Part shown: positions 9,524 to 17,689 of the stretch, piece after piece | Layout of the letters: every line of letters starts with the position of its first letter | Position numbering within the stretch: position 1 is the first letter of the stretch | Assembly: GCA_020636535.1 (NCBI GenBank) | Contig: JACJXT010000011.1 | Location: 930,001-994,000, forward strand | Length of the DNA stretch: 64,000 nt | Direction: 5' to 3' | From: Chitinophagales bacterium | GTDB lineage: Bacteria; Bacteroidota; Bacteroidia; Chitinophagales; JADIYW01 | Translations under genes and position numbers: made by a program | Notes under the pieces: generated by a model | Databases searched by the model: none | What the model saw: only the letters and a program-made list of their open reading frames with translations | Told to the model about the DNA's origin: nothing

Positions 9524-9862
9524 ATGTCAGCAGAACACTTAACAGAAGAACAATATAATAGTCAAGTAAAAGCAGTTTGGAAAGCAACAGCTTGGTTAAC
9601 AGTTATTACAGTAGTTGAAGTAGCAGTAGCACTTGGTCTAGGACATGCAGTTCCTAAAATAGTATTAAATATTTTCTTTGCTATGGCTAGTGTGGCTAAA
9701 GCATTTTTTATTATTGGAGAATTTATGCACCTTAAATACGAGAAAAGAGCATTTATTATTTCTCTAGGTGTTCCATTAATCTTTTTAGTTTGGGCAATAA
9801 TTGCATTTACTGTAGATGGTGCTTATTGGCTAGACTTATATACTAAGTACTTTGGTAAATAA
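9524..9862 (+). CDS. coxD: Cytochrome c oxidase subunit IV family protein
   Basis: 112-residue protein with three hydrophobic helices (about 20-40, 45-68 and 77-98), containing VWKATAWLTVITVVEVAVALGL and FIIGEFMHLKYE motifs typical of the prokaryotic subunit IV family found at the end of caa3 operons. It is a small accessory membrane subunit that stabilises the oxidase. Position 33 bp after subunit III and 11 bp before the SCO gene supports this. Confidence 0.9.
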   Translation: MSAEHLTEEQYNSQVKAVWKATAWLTVITVVEVAVALGLGHAVPKIVLNIFFAMASVAKAFFIIGEFMHLKYEKRAFIISLGVPLIFLVWAIIAFTVDGAYWLDLYTKYFGK

Positions 9863-9873
9863 TTCATATTATA

Positions 9874-10596
9874 ATGAATGATAGAAAAAATGGTTGTACT
9901 GTTGCTCTAGTAATAGGCATCTTAGTACCAATTGTTTTTTTTATAATATTTAATCAAATAAATAACAATAGACAACCATTAACAACAGAACAGTGTTTGC
10001 CTATTTATGGTCCAAAGAAAGCTATTGAAAATAACGATAGTAAATTTAGAAAAAAGGCAGATACACTTTACCATCACATTCCATACTTTAAATTGCTAGA
10101 TCAAAATGGAGATACCATTACTCGTTCTATTATGACTAATAAAGTTACGGTAGTAGATTTTTTCTTCACTACATGTCCATCTATTTGTATCGATATGACT
10201 AGTAACTTTGTTAAGCTACAAGAAAAATATTTAAAAGATAATGATGTATTGCTATTGTCATATACGGTAGATCCAGAAACAGATACCGTTGGAAAATTAA
10301 AATATTATGCTGCAGAAAAAGGTGTAAACAGTAGAATGTGGCATTTGTTAACAGGAAATAAAAAAGAAATTTATGATATTGCTCGTTTTGGTTATTTCGT
10401 TACTGCTCAAAAAGCGTATGAAGGAGAACACGATTTCATCCACACAGAAAAATTTATCTTAATAGATAAAGAAGGAAGAATTAGAGGTTATTATGATGGT
10501 ACTAGTGATGAAGCTTTGGAAAAACTAGAAAAAGACATTCAAAAATTATTGGTTAGTTACATCATTCCAATGAAGCTAAAAAAGGATAAAAAGTAA
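9874..10596 (+). CDS. SCO1/SenC family copper chaperone
   Basis: 240-residue membrane-anchored thioredoxin-fold protein that delivers copper to the CuA site of oxidase subunit II. One N-terminal helix (about 9-26) anchors it; the periplasmic domain carries FFTTCPSIC, the CxxxC copper/redox motif (around residues 104-108), and the distal His in FIHTEKFILID. Both ligand sets needed for SCO function are present. It is 11 bp after subunit IV and 3 bp before the DUF420 gene. Confidence 0.93.
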   Translation: MNDRKNGCTVALVIGILVPIVFFIIFNQINNNRQPLTTEQCLPIYGPKKAIENNDSKFRKKADTLYHHIPYFKLLDQNGDTITRSIMTNKVTVVDFFFTTCPSICIDMTSNFVKLQEKYLKDNDVLLLSYTVDPETDTVGKLKYYAAEKGVNSRMWHLLTGNKKEIYDIARFGYFVTAQKAYEGEHDFIHTEKFILIDKEGRIRGYYDGTSDEALEKLEKDIQKLLVSYIIPMKLKKDKK

Positions 10597-10599
10597 TAT

Positions 10600-11139
10600 A
10601 TGTCATTACAAAAAATATCTAATAAAAATATTAATATTGTTATTGCAGTTATTTCTATTGTGGTACCTTTACTAGTAGTTGCTTTGTTAAAGGTAACACC
10701 ACCAGATGTTAAACTCTCTTTCGATTTACATTTTTTTCCAAAGTTCAATGCCATGCTTAATTCTGGTACTACAATTTGTTTGTTATTAGGAGTTATTTTT
10801 ATCAAATCTAAAAATATAAAAGCACATAGAGCAAGTATGCTAACAGCCATGTTGTTGTCTGCTATTTTCTTAATTAGTTATGTTTTTTATCATACATTAA
10901 AAGCAGAAGATACTAAGTTTGGTGGCGAAGGTTTTATTAGATATATATATTATTTTATATTGATAACACATATTTTACTAGCAGCTATAATAATGCCATT
11001 GGTATTAAAAACATTTGCTTTTGCATTAACCAATCAAATAGCAAGTCATAAAAAATGGGCAAAAATTACATTTCCATTGTGGTTTTATGTTGCTATAACT
11101 GGTGTTTTAGTGTATGTGTTACTAGCACCATATTATTAA
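10600..11139 (+). CDS. DUF420 family membrane protein
   Basis: 179-residue protein with five predicted helices. It contains conserved His in the order FPKFNAMLNS, HRASMLTAM, SYVFYHTLKAE, LITHILLAAI and HKKWAKITFPLWFYVAITGVLVYVLL, the DUF420 pattern. The family includes CtaM-type proteins needed for assembly of aa3 oxidases in Firmicutes, so a role in oxidase maturation is likely here but not proven. It starts 3 bp after the SCO gene. Confidence 0.88.
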   Translation: MSLQKISNKNINIVIAVISIVVPLLVVALLKVTPPDVKLSFDLHFFPKFNAMLNSGTTICLLLGVIFIKSKNIKAHRASMLTAMLLSAIFLISYVFYHTLKAEDTKFGGEGFIRYIYYFILITHILLAAIIMPLVLKTFAFALTNQIASHKKWAKITFPLWFYVAITGVLVYVLLAPYY

Positions 11140-11151
11140 TATTGAATTAGT

Positions 11152-11180
11152 ACAAAAAAACTATAAATTGTATAACTTTG
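11152..11180 (+). promoter_or_regulatory. Putative Bacteroidota promoter abutting the CPMC gene
   Basis: TTG at 11152-11154, an 18-nt spacer and TAACTTTG at 11173-11180 match the -33/-7 pattern. The box ends 4 nt before ATG 11185, so a transcript from it would be nearly leaderless. Confidence 0.5.
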
Positions 11181-11184
11181 ATTT

Positions 11185-11415
11185 ATGAAATTAAAGCAAT
11201 TCATTTCTTTTAGCTTAATATTGATTTTTGTACTCATAACATTTGATGTACAAGCACAATGTCCAATGTGTAAAAAAGCAGCAGAAAGTTCTAATTTAGC
11301 AAGAAGCTTTAATACAGGAATTCTATATTTGCTATTAGCACCAGTAGTCATTTTGGGTACAGTATTTACAATTTGGTATAAAAAAAGAAAAGATTTTCTT
11401 GCAATAGAAGACTAA
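11185..11415 (+). CDS. Small secreted/membrane CPMC protein of the oxidase cluster
   Basis: 76 residues: a signal peptide-like helix ending in VQA (about 1-23), then QCPMCKKAAESSN, then a second helix (about 44-64) and a short basic tail. Proteins of this shape with a CPMC(K) motif recur at the end of Bacteroidota caa3 operons and have no assigned function that I know. The two cysteines in a CxxC arrangement facing the periplasm suggest metal binding or thiol redox work in oxidase assembly (inference). A promoter-like TAACTTTG box ends 4 bp before the ATG, so it may also be transcribed by itself, leaderless. Confidence 0.8.
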   Translation: MKLKQFISFSLILIFVLITFDVQAQCPMCKKAAESSNLARSFNTGILYLLLAPVVILGTVFTIWYKKRKDFLAIED

Positions 11416-11419
11416 AACT

Positions 11420-12664
11420 TTGGATAACGCTACCATACATATTAAAGCACCAAACCACGCAATAAAAGGAAGTATAACGCTCAATGGTTCCAAAAGTATA
11501 GCCAATAGAGCTTTAATTATTCAAGCACTTTGTAAAGATGATTTTGTTATTCAAAATTTGTCTAATGCAGATGATACACTAGTATTACAGCAACTTTTAA
11601 ATAGCAATGATACTATTTTAGATGCTGGTGCTGGTGGTACTACTTTTAGATTTTTGACAGCTTTTTTAGCATTACAAGAAGGTAGAACAGTGGTACTTAC
11701 TGGTTCAGAAAGAATGCAACAAAGACCTATAAAAATTCTGGTAGATGCACTAAATAGCTTAGGTGCAGATATTTCGTATACTAACAACACAGGATTTCCG
11801 CCTTTAAGAATTACAGGAAAAAAACTAAGTGGTGGAAAAATTATACTACCAGCAGATATTAGTAGTCAATATATATCTGCAATATTAATGATTGCACCAT
11901 TGCTAGAAAATGGATTGACTATGCAATTGGAAGGAGAAATTGTATCTATTCCTTATATAGAAATGACACTTCGTTTGATGAATTATTTTGGCATTACTAC
12001 TAATTTTGAAGGCAATACAATAAATGTAGAACAAGGAAATTATATAGCAAAAGATTTTTTTGTAGAAGGAGATTGGAGTGCAGCATCTTATTTTTACGCA
12101 ATTACAAGTTTAGCAGAAGCAGCAGAAATTACATTGCATGGCTTAACCAATCAACAAATACAAGGCGATAGCATTATTGCAAGAATAGGAGAGCAGTTTA
12201 ATATAAAAACTACATATAATATAGATAATAGTATAACTATTGTTAAAGGAATAGAAAATAATGTAGATTATTTTGAATATGATTTTATTCGATGTCCAGA
12301 TTTAGCACAAACAGTAATGGCAATGTGTGCAGGAAATTGTATAGATGCTACATTTAAAGGTTTGCAGACTCTAAAAATCAAAGAAACAGATAGAGTTGCT
12401 GCTATGAATACAGAATTATTTGATTTAGGTTTTGCTACAATAGAACAACAAGACACCAACGAGTGGACATTAGAAAACTGTACGCCACAAGTCTATAATC
12501 AACACGAAATTAATACTTATGAAGACCACAGAATGGCAATGGCATTAGCACCATTAGCATTAAAAATAGGAACATTAACTATTAAAGAGTCAGGCGTAGT
12601 ATCAAAATCATATCCTAACTTTTGGAATGATTTAAATATACTTGGATTTGAATATAATAGTTAA
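11420..12664 (+). CDS. aroA: 3-phosphoshikimate 1-carboxyvinyltransferase (EPSP synthase)
   Basis: 414 residues; condenses shikimate-3-phosphate with phosphoenolpyruvate in the aromatic amino acid pathway. Motifs: LNGSKSIANRALI near the N-terminus, AGGTTFRFLTAF, RMQQRPIKILVDAL, ISSQYISAILM, EGDWSAASYFYA, IKETDRVAAM and YEDHRMAMALAP. The start is TTG at 11420: an in-frame stop lies at 11405-11407 and no ATG occurs before conserved sequence begins, so TTG is the only reasonable choice. It begins 4 bp after the CPMC gene and appears to be read through from the respiratory operon, although it has no functional link to it. Confidence 0.93.
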   Translation: MDNATIHIKAPNHAIKGSITLNGSKSIANRALIIQALCKDDFVIQNLSNADDTLVLQQLLNSNDTILDAGAGGTTFRFLTAFLALQEGRTVVLTGSERMQQRPIKILVDALNSLGADISYTNNTGFPPLRITGKKLSGGKIILPADISSQYISAILMIAPLLENGLTMQLEGEIVSIPYIEMTLRLMNYFGITTNFEGNTINVEQGNYIAKDFFVEGDWSAASYFYAITSLAEAAEITLHGLTNQQIQGDSIIARIGEQFNIKTTYNIDNSITIVKGIENNVDYFEYDFIRCPDLAQTVMAMCAGNCIDATFKGLQTLKIKETDRVAAMNTELFDLGFATIEQQDTNEWTLENCTPQVYNQHEINTYEDHRMAMALAPLALKIGTLTIKESGVVSKSYPNFWNDLNILGFEYNS

Positions 12665-12759
12665 ACAATAGAAGAAATACTATAAAATCTTAATATGCTT
12701 TTCTTGTATGATTTAATGGTTTTTAAGTTTCTTAAACAATAAGTTTTCAATTATTGTTG

Positions 12760-12767
12760 TATGTTTG
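12760..12767 (+). promoter_or_regulatory. Putative -7 box for sod
   Basis: TATGTTTG matches TAnnTTTG; the region 12665-12803 separates aroA from sod and holds no gene. The -33 element is weak. The predicted transcript would begin near 12773, about 30 nt before the start codon. Confidence 0.45.
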
Positions 12768-12803
12768 TAACACTTTATTGTTTAATCATAAAAAATATAT
12801 AAA

Positions 12804-13415
12804 ATGGCATTTGAATTACCTCAATTACCGTACGCATACGATGCATTAGAACCAAACATCGATGCAAGAACAATGGAAATTCATTATAGTAAACACCATA
12901 ATGGATATGTAACCAACTTAAATAATGCAGTTGCTGGAACAGAATGGGAAGGCAAAAGCTTAGCAGAATTAATGCAAAATGTATCTAAAGCTGGTGCTGC
13001 TATTAGAAATAATGGTGGTGGACACTTTAATCACTCTTTGTTTTGGACTATACTTTCGCCAAACGGTGGTGGTACGCCAACAGGAAAATTAGCAGAAGCA
13101 ATAGAGGCACAATTTGGCTCTTTTGATGCGTTTAAAGAAGAATTTGCTAAAGCTGCAGCTACACGATTTGGCTCTGGTTGGGCTTGGCTTTGTGTAAAAG
13201 CAGATAAATCGTTGTGTGTTTGTTCTTCACCAAATCAAGACAACCCAACTATGGATATTGCAGAATGTCCAGGAACACCAATTTTAGGTTTAGATGTTTG
13301 GGAACATGCTTACTATTTGCATTATCAAAACAGAAGACCAGACTATATTACTGCTTTTTGGAATGTAGTGAACTGGGAACAAGTAGCTAAAAATTACGAA
13401 GCAGCGATAGCTTAA
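12804..13415 (+). CDS. sodB: Superoxide dismutase (Fe/Mn family)
   Basis: 203 residues, the normal length for the family; dismutates superoxide in the cytoplasm. Metal ligands are visible: His27 in EIHYSKHHNGYV, a His in GGGHFNHSLFW (about residue 79), and Asp and His in DVWEHAYYLHYQN (about 165 and 169). The GSGWAWL motif is also present. The metal (Fe, Mn or either) cannot be decided by eye; the symbol sodB is a convention here. It has its own promoter and a terminator at 13436-13468. Confidence 0.95.
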   Translation: MAFELPQLPYAYDALEPNIDARTMEIHYSKHHNGYVTNLNNAVAGTEWEGKSLAELMQNVSKAGAAIRNNGGGHFNHSLFWTILSPNGGGTPTGKLAEAIEAQFGSFDAFKEEFAKAAATRFGSGWAWLCVKADKSLCVCSSPNQDNPTMDIAECPGTPILGLDVWEHAYYLHYQNRRPDYITAFWNVVNWEQVAKNYEAAIA

Positions 13416-13435
13416 AAAATATTTTTCAACAAACT

Positions 13436-13468
13436 AAACGCTTGGTAATTTTTTATCAAGCGTTTTTT
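13436..13468 (+). terminator. Rho-independent terminator of sod
   Basis: A 9-bp perfect stem (13436-13444 AAACGCTTG with 13457-13465 CAAGCGTTT), a 12-nt AT loop and a T run to 13468. Its right arm is part of an exact 26-bp sequence repeated at 14211-14236. Confidence 0.88.
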
Positions 13469-13471
13469 TAT
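13446..13471 (+). repeat. 26-bp direct repeat, left copy (in sod terminator)
   Basis: Identical over 26 bp to 14211-14236; the flanking bases differ on both sides (G versus C before it, A versus T after it). It covers the loop and right arm of the sod terminator. The two copies bound a 765-bp repeat-to-repeat unit that contains only a toxin-antitoxin pair and its promoter. Confidence 0.9.
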
Positions 13472-13510
13472 ATGTAAAATTTTAGATCGGATTTTTATTA
13501 TTATTTTTTA

Positions 13511-13518
13511 TAAATTTG
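13511..13518 (+). promoter_or_regulatory. Putative -7 box of the inserted toxin-antitoxin pair
   Basis: TAAATTTG, a perfect TAnnTTTG box 16 nt before the antitoxin ATG. It lies inside the 765-bp unit, so the module carries its own promoter. Confidence 0.5.
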
Positions 13519-13534
13519 ATAGTACAGAAGAACA

Positions 13535-13762
13535 ATGAAAACAATTCAACTTAACATACCAGATAATATTGATTTAAAAGAATATGATTTTTCTATGATT
13601 ATTGCAACAAAATTATATAAAGATGCTAAATTATCTGCTGGACAAGCTGCTGAAATGGTTGGACTATCTAAAAAAGCATTTATTGAAATACTTGGAAAAT
13701 ATGATGTTTCTGTATTTAGTACATCTGTTGCCGACCTATATACTGATATAACAAATGCATGA
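13535..13762 (+). CDS. UPF0175 family antitoxin
   Basis: 75 residues: an N-terminal strand (MKTIQLNIPDNI) and a helix-turn-helix-like part with LYKDAKLSAGQAAEMVGLSKKAFIEILGKYDVSVF, the UPF0175 pattern. This family is the usual partner of DUF3368 PIN-like proteins and acts as antitoxin and probable autoregulator. It overlaps the toxin gene by 8 bp. The pair sits in an inserted unit in the sod terminator. Confidence 0.9.
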   Translation: MKTIQLNIPDNIDLKEYDFSMIIATKLYKDAKLSAGQAAEMVGLSKKAFIEILGKYDVSVFSTSVADLYTDITNA

Positions 13763-14213
13763 GGTAATTATATCAGATGCAAGCATTCTAATTGTTTTTC
13801 ATAAGATAGATGAGTTAGATTTACTATTAAAAGTGTATGAGAAATTAATTGTAACACCTGAAGTTGTAGAAGAATTTGGAGAACAATTACCAAACTGGAT
13901 AACTGTACAATCTGTAAAGGATAGAAAGTACTTTAATTTATTAAAGACACAAGTTGATGCTGGTGAAGCGAGTGCTATTGCTTTAGCAACAGAATTTGAT
14001 GAAGTGTTATTATTGTTAGACGATTTAAAAGCACGCAAATTAGCAATTCAATTAAATCTAAAAATAACAGGAACTTTAGGTATTATTCACAAGGCAAAAC
14101 AAATGAAAATTATTGATGAGGTTAAACCAATAATTAATAAACTACTTCAAACAAATTTTAGAATTTCAAATAATATTATAGAAGAGATATTGAAAATAAA
14201 CGATGAACTCTAA
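13755..14213 (+). CDS. DUF3368 PIN-like toxin
   Basis: 152 residues. The N-terminal ISDASILIVFHKI holds the first acidic residue of a PIN-type nuclease, DAGEASAIALATEFDEVLLLLDDLKARKLA holds the middle acidic cluster, and a GTLGIIHKAKQ motif follows, all DUF3368 hallmarks. It probably acts as an RNase toxin restrained by the upstream UPF0175 protein (family-based inference). Its TAA stop codon (14211-14213) is the first three bases of the right copy of the 26-bp direct repeat. Confidence 0.9.
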   Translation: MHEVIISDASILIVFHKIDELDLLLKVYEKLIVTPEVVEEFGEQLPNWITVQSVKDRKYFNLLKTQVDAGEASAIALATEFDEVLLLLDDLKARKLAIQLNLKITGTLGIIHKAKQMKIIDEVKPIINKLLQTNFRISNNIIEEILKINDEL

Positions 14214-14236
14214 TTTTTTATCAAGCGTTTTTTTAT
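14211..14236 (+). repeat. 26-bp direct repeat, right copy
   Basis: Exact copy of 13446-13471. It supplies the stop codon of the toxin gene but lacks the left stem arm, so it cannot form the terminator hairpin; toxin transcripts may therefore read into the radical SAM gene at 14249. Confidence 0.9.
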
Positions 14237-14248
14237 TTTTAGTATAGA

Positions 14249-15304
14249 ATGTCCAACCAATACATCAAAGGTAGAGGAGCTCAAATTAACCAAACACATA
14301 GGTTTGCTAAAAACACCTATGAATACGATACTATTGATAATGATGAAAAGGAAGACAAAAAAATTAAAACCAAATTCATAGAAGTATTTCCAAAAACAAT
14401 TGTCAACGAAGTAAAAAGTAAAGATGTTCCACTAGAATACTCTATGAATCCATATGCAGGTTGCGAACATGGTTGCAGTTATTGTTACGCAAGAAACACG
14501 CATCCATTTTGGGGTTACAATGCAGGCATTGATTTTGAAAGTATCATACTTGTTAAGAAAAATGCAGCTCAATTATTAGAACAAAAACTCAATAGTAAAT
14601 CATGGCGAGCAACTTCCATCATGCTATCTGGAAATACCGATTGCTATCAACCTATAGAAAGAAAATTAGGCATTACTAGACAAATGCTTGAAGTACTTTT
14701 AAAGTATAAAAATCCAGTAGGTATCATCACCAAAAATGAATTGATATTACGAGACATTGACTTGTTAAGTGAGTTAGCACAACTCAGTTTAGTACATACT
14801 GTAATTAGCATTACCACTACTGATGAAGTTTTAAGACGAAAACTAGAACCAAGAACTTCTACATATAAAAACAGATTGTATGCAGTAGAGCAGTTGGCAA
14901 AAAATAATATTCCAGTAATGGTCAATATTGCACCAATTATTCCAGGATTAAACGATGTAGATATATTAAAAATAGCCAAAGATGTTGCCAATGCAGGAGC
15001 ATTAAACATTAACCATAATATTTTAAGATTGCCAGAAGAAGTAGAGCCAGTATTTTACGATTGGCTACAAAAAAACTGTCCAGATAGAGTAGATAAAGTT
15101 TGGAACAAAGTAAAAGCAGTTCATGGTGGACAAATTGCCGATACTAAATCTGGTAGAAGAATGCGTGGCGAAGGTATTTTTGCAGATTCTATAAAACAAC
15201 AAATGTTAATTGCTAAGAAACAATATTTTACTAATAGAACAATTCCTAAACTAAGAACCGATTTATTCTTAAACGATTTCAACAGACAACAGTCTTTGTT
15301 TTAA
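14249..15304 (+). CDS. PA0069-family radical SAM protein (SplB-like)
   Basis: 351 residues. The [4Fe-4S] cluster motif is in NPYAGCEHGCSYCYARNTHPFWG (CxxxCxxC, about residues 71-78). LSGNTDCYQPIERKLGITRQMLEVL, ITKNELILRDIDLL and VNIAPIIPGLND follow, matching the Rv2578c/PA0069 group, which resembles spore photoproduct lyase. The substrate is unknown to me; photolesion repair is only suggested by the distant resemblance to SplB. It starts 12 bp after the repeat. Confidence 0.88.
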   Translation: MSNQYIKGRGAQINQTHRFAKNTYEYDTIDNDEKEDKKIKTKFIEVFPKTIVNEVKSKDVPLEYSMNPYAGCEHGCSYCYARNTHPFWGYNAGIDFESIILVKKNAAQLLEQKLNSKSWRATSIMLSGNTDCYQPIERKLGITRQMLEVLLKYKNPVGIITKNELILRDIDLLSELAQLSLVHTVISITTTDEVLRRKLEPRTSTYKNRLYAVEQLAKNNIPVMVNIAPIIPGLNDVDILKIAKDVANAGALNINHNILRLPEEVEPVFYDWLQKNCPDRVDKVWNKVKAVHGGQIADTKSGRRMRGEGIFADSIKQQMLIAKKQYFTNRTIPKLRTDLFLNDFNRQQSLF

Positions 15305-15322
15305 ATCAAATTCTAGTTAGTA

Positions 15323-16261
15323 TCATAAATCTTTTATACCAATAGCATAAGTATATTGATGTTTACAAACTATGGCTCCAATTTTATTAGCAAGGTTTGC
15401 AATTTCTTGAAGCGAAAATTGATTGAGAATAGCTAGTGTTGTTATGGCTAAAACAGCATCGCCAGCACTACAAACATCTGCATTGGCAACTTGATTATTT
15501 TGTGGTGTAATTATGCCTTCTCCATTATGAAAAATATAGTTTCCATAACTTCCGAGTGTAAGCAATAAATACTCAAATTGTAATTCTTGTTGAAGTTGTT
15601 TTGCTTTTTCGTTTAGATAATTGAAATCGTATTGTATTTGTTCGCCTATAAAATATTCAAATTCTTTTTGATTGGGTTTGAACAGTGTAGTGTTGGTATA
15701 ACAATGCCAATTATTCAGTTTTGGATCTACAAAAATAGGTATGCTTTTTTGCTGAGCAATTTCTAGTATATGTTGTATCGTATTTGGTTGTAGTACACCT
15801 TTATTATAATCTTGTAAAATTATAGCATCTAAATTATTATTTGAAATAAAAGTATATATATTATTATTTGTTTTAGATGTAATATTTTCTGTTAGTATTT
15901 TTTGTTCGTCATCAATTCTACAAACAGCTTGTTGTTGATTGAAAATTCTAGTTTTTGTAGTGGTCGTAATACCATTATCTTGAATAAGATATTGTGTATT
16001 ACAATCTAATAGTTGTTGTAATAATTGCGTAGCATGATTGTCGTTTCCAAGTGCAGCAATTAAACTTACATTACAATTTAATCCAACTAAATTATTTACA
16101 ACATTGGCAGCTCCACCAGCAAATTGTAATTGTTGTTGTATATGAAAAATAGGAGTATCTGTATATTCTTTTGATTGTTCTACAAAATCACAAATTAAAA
16201 ATTGGTCGAGCATAATATCTCCAATAACCAATATGTTTTTTGATGATAGTTGATTAATCAA
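15323..16261 (-). CDS. hldA: PfkB-family kinase, D-glycero-D-manno-heptose 7-phosphate kinase type (HldA/RfaE1)
   Basis: 312 residues; probably phosphorylates heptose 7-phosphate at C1 in the ADP-heptose pathway for lipopolysaccharide. Motifs: VIGDIMLDQF at the N-terminus, LQFAGGAANVVNNLVGLN, IILQDYNKGVL, VDPKLNNW and the ATP-site anion hole DVCSAGDAVLA (Ser replaces the usual first Gly of GAGD). No cytidylyltransferase half is attached, so this is the single-domain kinase form. The start is TTG at 16261: the frame is closed upstream at 16277-16279 and the first in-frame ATG is already in the conserved core. A related sugar kinase is the alternative. Confidence 0.8.
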   Translation of the reverse strand: MINQLSSKNILVIGDIMLDQFLICDFVEQSKEYTDTPIFHIQQQLQFAGGAANVVNNLVGLNCNVSLIAALGNDNHATQLLQQLLDCNTQYLIQDNGITTTTKTRIFNQQQAVCRIDDEQKILTENITSKTNNNIYTFISNNNLDAIILQDYNKGVLQPNTIQHILEIAQQKSIPIFVDPKLNNWHCYTNTTLFKPNQKEFEYFIGEQIQYDFNYLNEKAKQLQQELQFEYLLLTLGSYGNYIFHNGEGIITPQNNQVANADVCSAGDAVLAITTLAILNQFSLQEIANLANKIGAIVCKHQYTYAIGIKDL

Positions 16262-16289
16262 AATAAAAATATATAACTATTAACTTAAT

Positions 16290-16408
16290 TGTCACTTACT
16301 TTTGTCTTGATGTAAAAGTAACAAAAAATCAAGACTCAAAATCTGCCTGTTCTGTAAAAAATGAGATTGCTACATTTTTTCGTGCCTCGAAAATTTGCAA
16401 TGACGCTT
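16290..16408. repeat. Degenerate interspersed repeat with an inverted-repeat core
   Basis: Between two minus-strand genes lies TTACTTTTG (16296-16304) facing TAAAAGTAA (16313-16321), then AATCAAGACTC, a GATTGC tract and TTGCAATGACGC. This layout (CTTTTGTCTTGA...AAAGTAACAAAAAATCAAG and CATTGC...GCAATGACG) recurs in intergenic DNA of many Bacteroidota and looks like a decayed mobile repeat (recollection, not checked). Confidence 0.45.
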
Positions 16409-16417
16409 TTAATTATA

Positions 16418-17611
16418 CTACACCAATTTAGCTAGTGCTTCTTTGATTCTAGTAAAAGCAGTAGTTAATTGTTCTTCGCTAGCAGCATAAGAAAATCGAA
16501 CACATTCTGGTGTGCCAAATCCATTACCACTAACTGCTGCAACATGTGCTACATCTAATAAAAATAAAGCTAAATCGTCTGCATCTTTAATCACTTCGCC
16601 ATTGTATGATTTTCCAAAATAAGCACTCATATCAGGAAAAACATAAAAAGCACCAGCAGGAACATTGCATTTTACATTCGGAATTTCTTTTAGCATATTT
16701 AATACTAAATCTCTTCTTTTTTCAAAAGCAACTTTCATTACTTGCGTAGGATTTTGGTCGCCTAATAAAGCTTCTATAGTTGCTCTTTGTGCTAAAGAGT
16801 TAGTGCCAGAAGTTGTTTGTCCTTGCAATTTATCACAAGCTTTAGCAATAAATGTTGGTGCAGCAATATAGCCAATTCTCCAACCAGGCATTGCATAACC
16901 TTTTGCCATTCCGTTCACTATAACAGTTCTATCTTTCATAGACGGAATTTGTGCTATACTTGCATGTGCTCCATTATAATTAATGTATTCATATATTTCA
17001 TCAGAAATAATATATACATTAGGATATTTTTCTAATACTTTAGCAAATGCCTCTAGTTCTTCTAGTGTATAAACAGAACCAGTTGGATTTGATGGTGATG
17101 AATACACTAAGAATTTTGTCTTTGGTGTTATTGCAGCTTCTAGTTGAGCTGCAGTCATTTTAAAATCACTGTCAACAGTAGTTTCAATATACACTGGTGT
17201 AGCATTACACATTTTTACTTGTTCTGGATAAGTTACCCAATATGGTGTAGGAATAACTACTTCGTCACCTTCATCTAAAAATGCAGTAAAAATATTAGCT
17301 AAAGATTGTTTTGCTCCTGTAGATACTACAATATTAGCAGGCGTATACTCTAAATTATTGTCTCTTTTTAACTTAGCACAAATAGCTTCTCTCAAATCTA
17401 AATATCCAGCAATAGGAGAGTAGCCATCCCAATTATCGTCTAGTGCTTTTTTGGCTGCATCTTTAATGTGTTTTGGTGCAGGAAAATCTGGTTGTCCTAA
17501 ACTTAAGCTGATAACATCAATGCCTTTTGCTTTTAACTGTCTACTTAATTCTGACATTTTAATTGTAGCAGATTCTGAAATTCTATCTAATGTTTTTGAG
17601 TTAGCTAACAT
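16418..17611 (-). CDS. aspC: Class I aminotransferase, aspartate aminotransferase type
   Basis: 397 residues, PLP fold type I. Motifs: SLSLGQPDFPAPKHI, DGYSPIAGYLDLREAI, STGAKQSLANIFTAF, PTPYWVTYPEQV, VYSSPSNPTGSVY (aspartate/cofactor binding Asn), IISDEIYEYINY, and VNGMAKGYAMPGWRIGY with the Schiff-base Lys. The closest family is the Igamma/Ib aspartate (prephenate) aminotransferases. It transfers amino groups between aspartate and 2-oxoglutarate; exact substrate range is uncertain. ATG 17611 is chosen; a TAATTTTG box lies at 17629-17636 on the minus strand. Confidence 0.9.
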   Translation of the reverse strand: MLANSKTLDRISESATIKMSELSRQLKAKGIDVISLSLGQPDFPAPKHIKDAAKKALDDNWDGYSPIAGYLDLREAICAKLKRDNNLEYTPANIVVSTGAKQSLANIFTAFLDEGDEVVIPTPYWVTYPEQVKMCNATPVYIETTVDSDFKMTAAQLEAAITPKTKFLVYSSPSNPTGSVYTLEELEAFAKVLEKYPNVYIISDEIYEYINYNGAHASIAQIPSMKDRTVIVNGMAKGYAMPGWRIGYIAAPTFIAKACDKLQGQTTSGTNSLAQRATIEALLGDQNPTQVMKVAFEKRRDLVLNMLKEIPNVKCNVPAGAFYVFPDMSAYFGKSYNGEVIKDADDLALFLLDVAHVAAVSGNGFGTPECVRFSYAASEEQLTTAFTRIKEALAKLV

Positions 17612-17689
17612 ATACTATCTTTATACAACAAAATTATTAATTGTATTGTAAAATGGTTTACAATCCATGTTATGTTATAATAAAGTGCA

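Noticed and set aside
13445..13456. Target-site duplication of an ordinary transposon at the sod terminator
   Set aside because: No transposase, no terminal inverted repeats, and the 26-bp duplication is too long for common families; kept as a separate finding instead.
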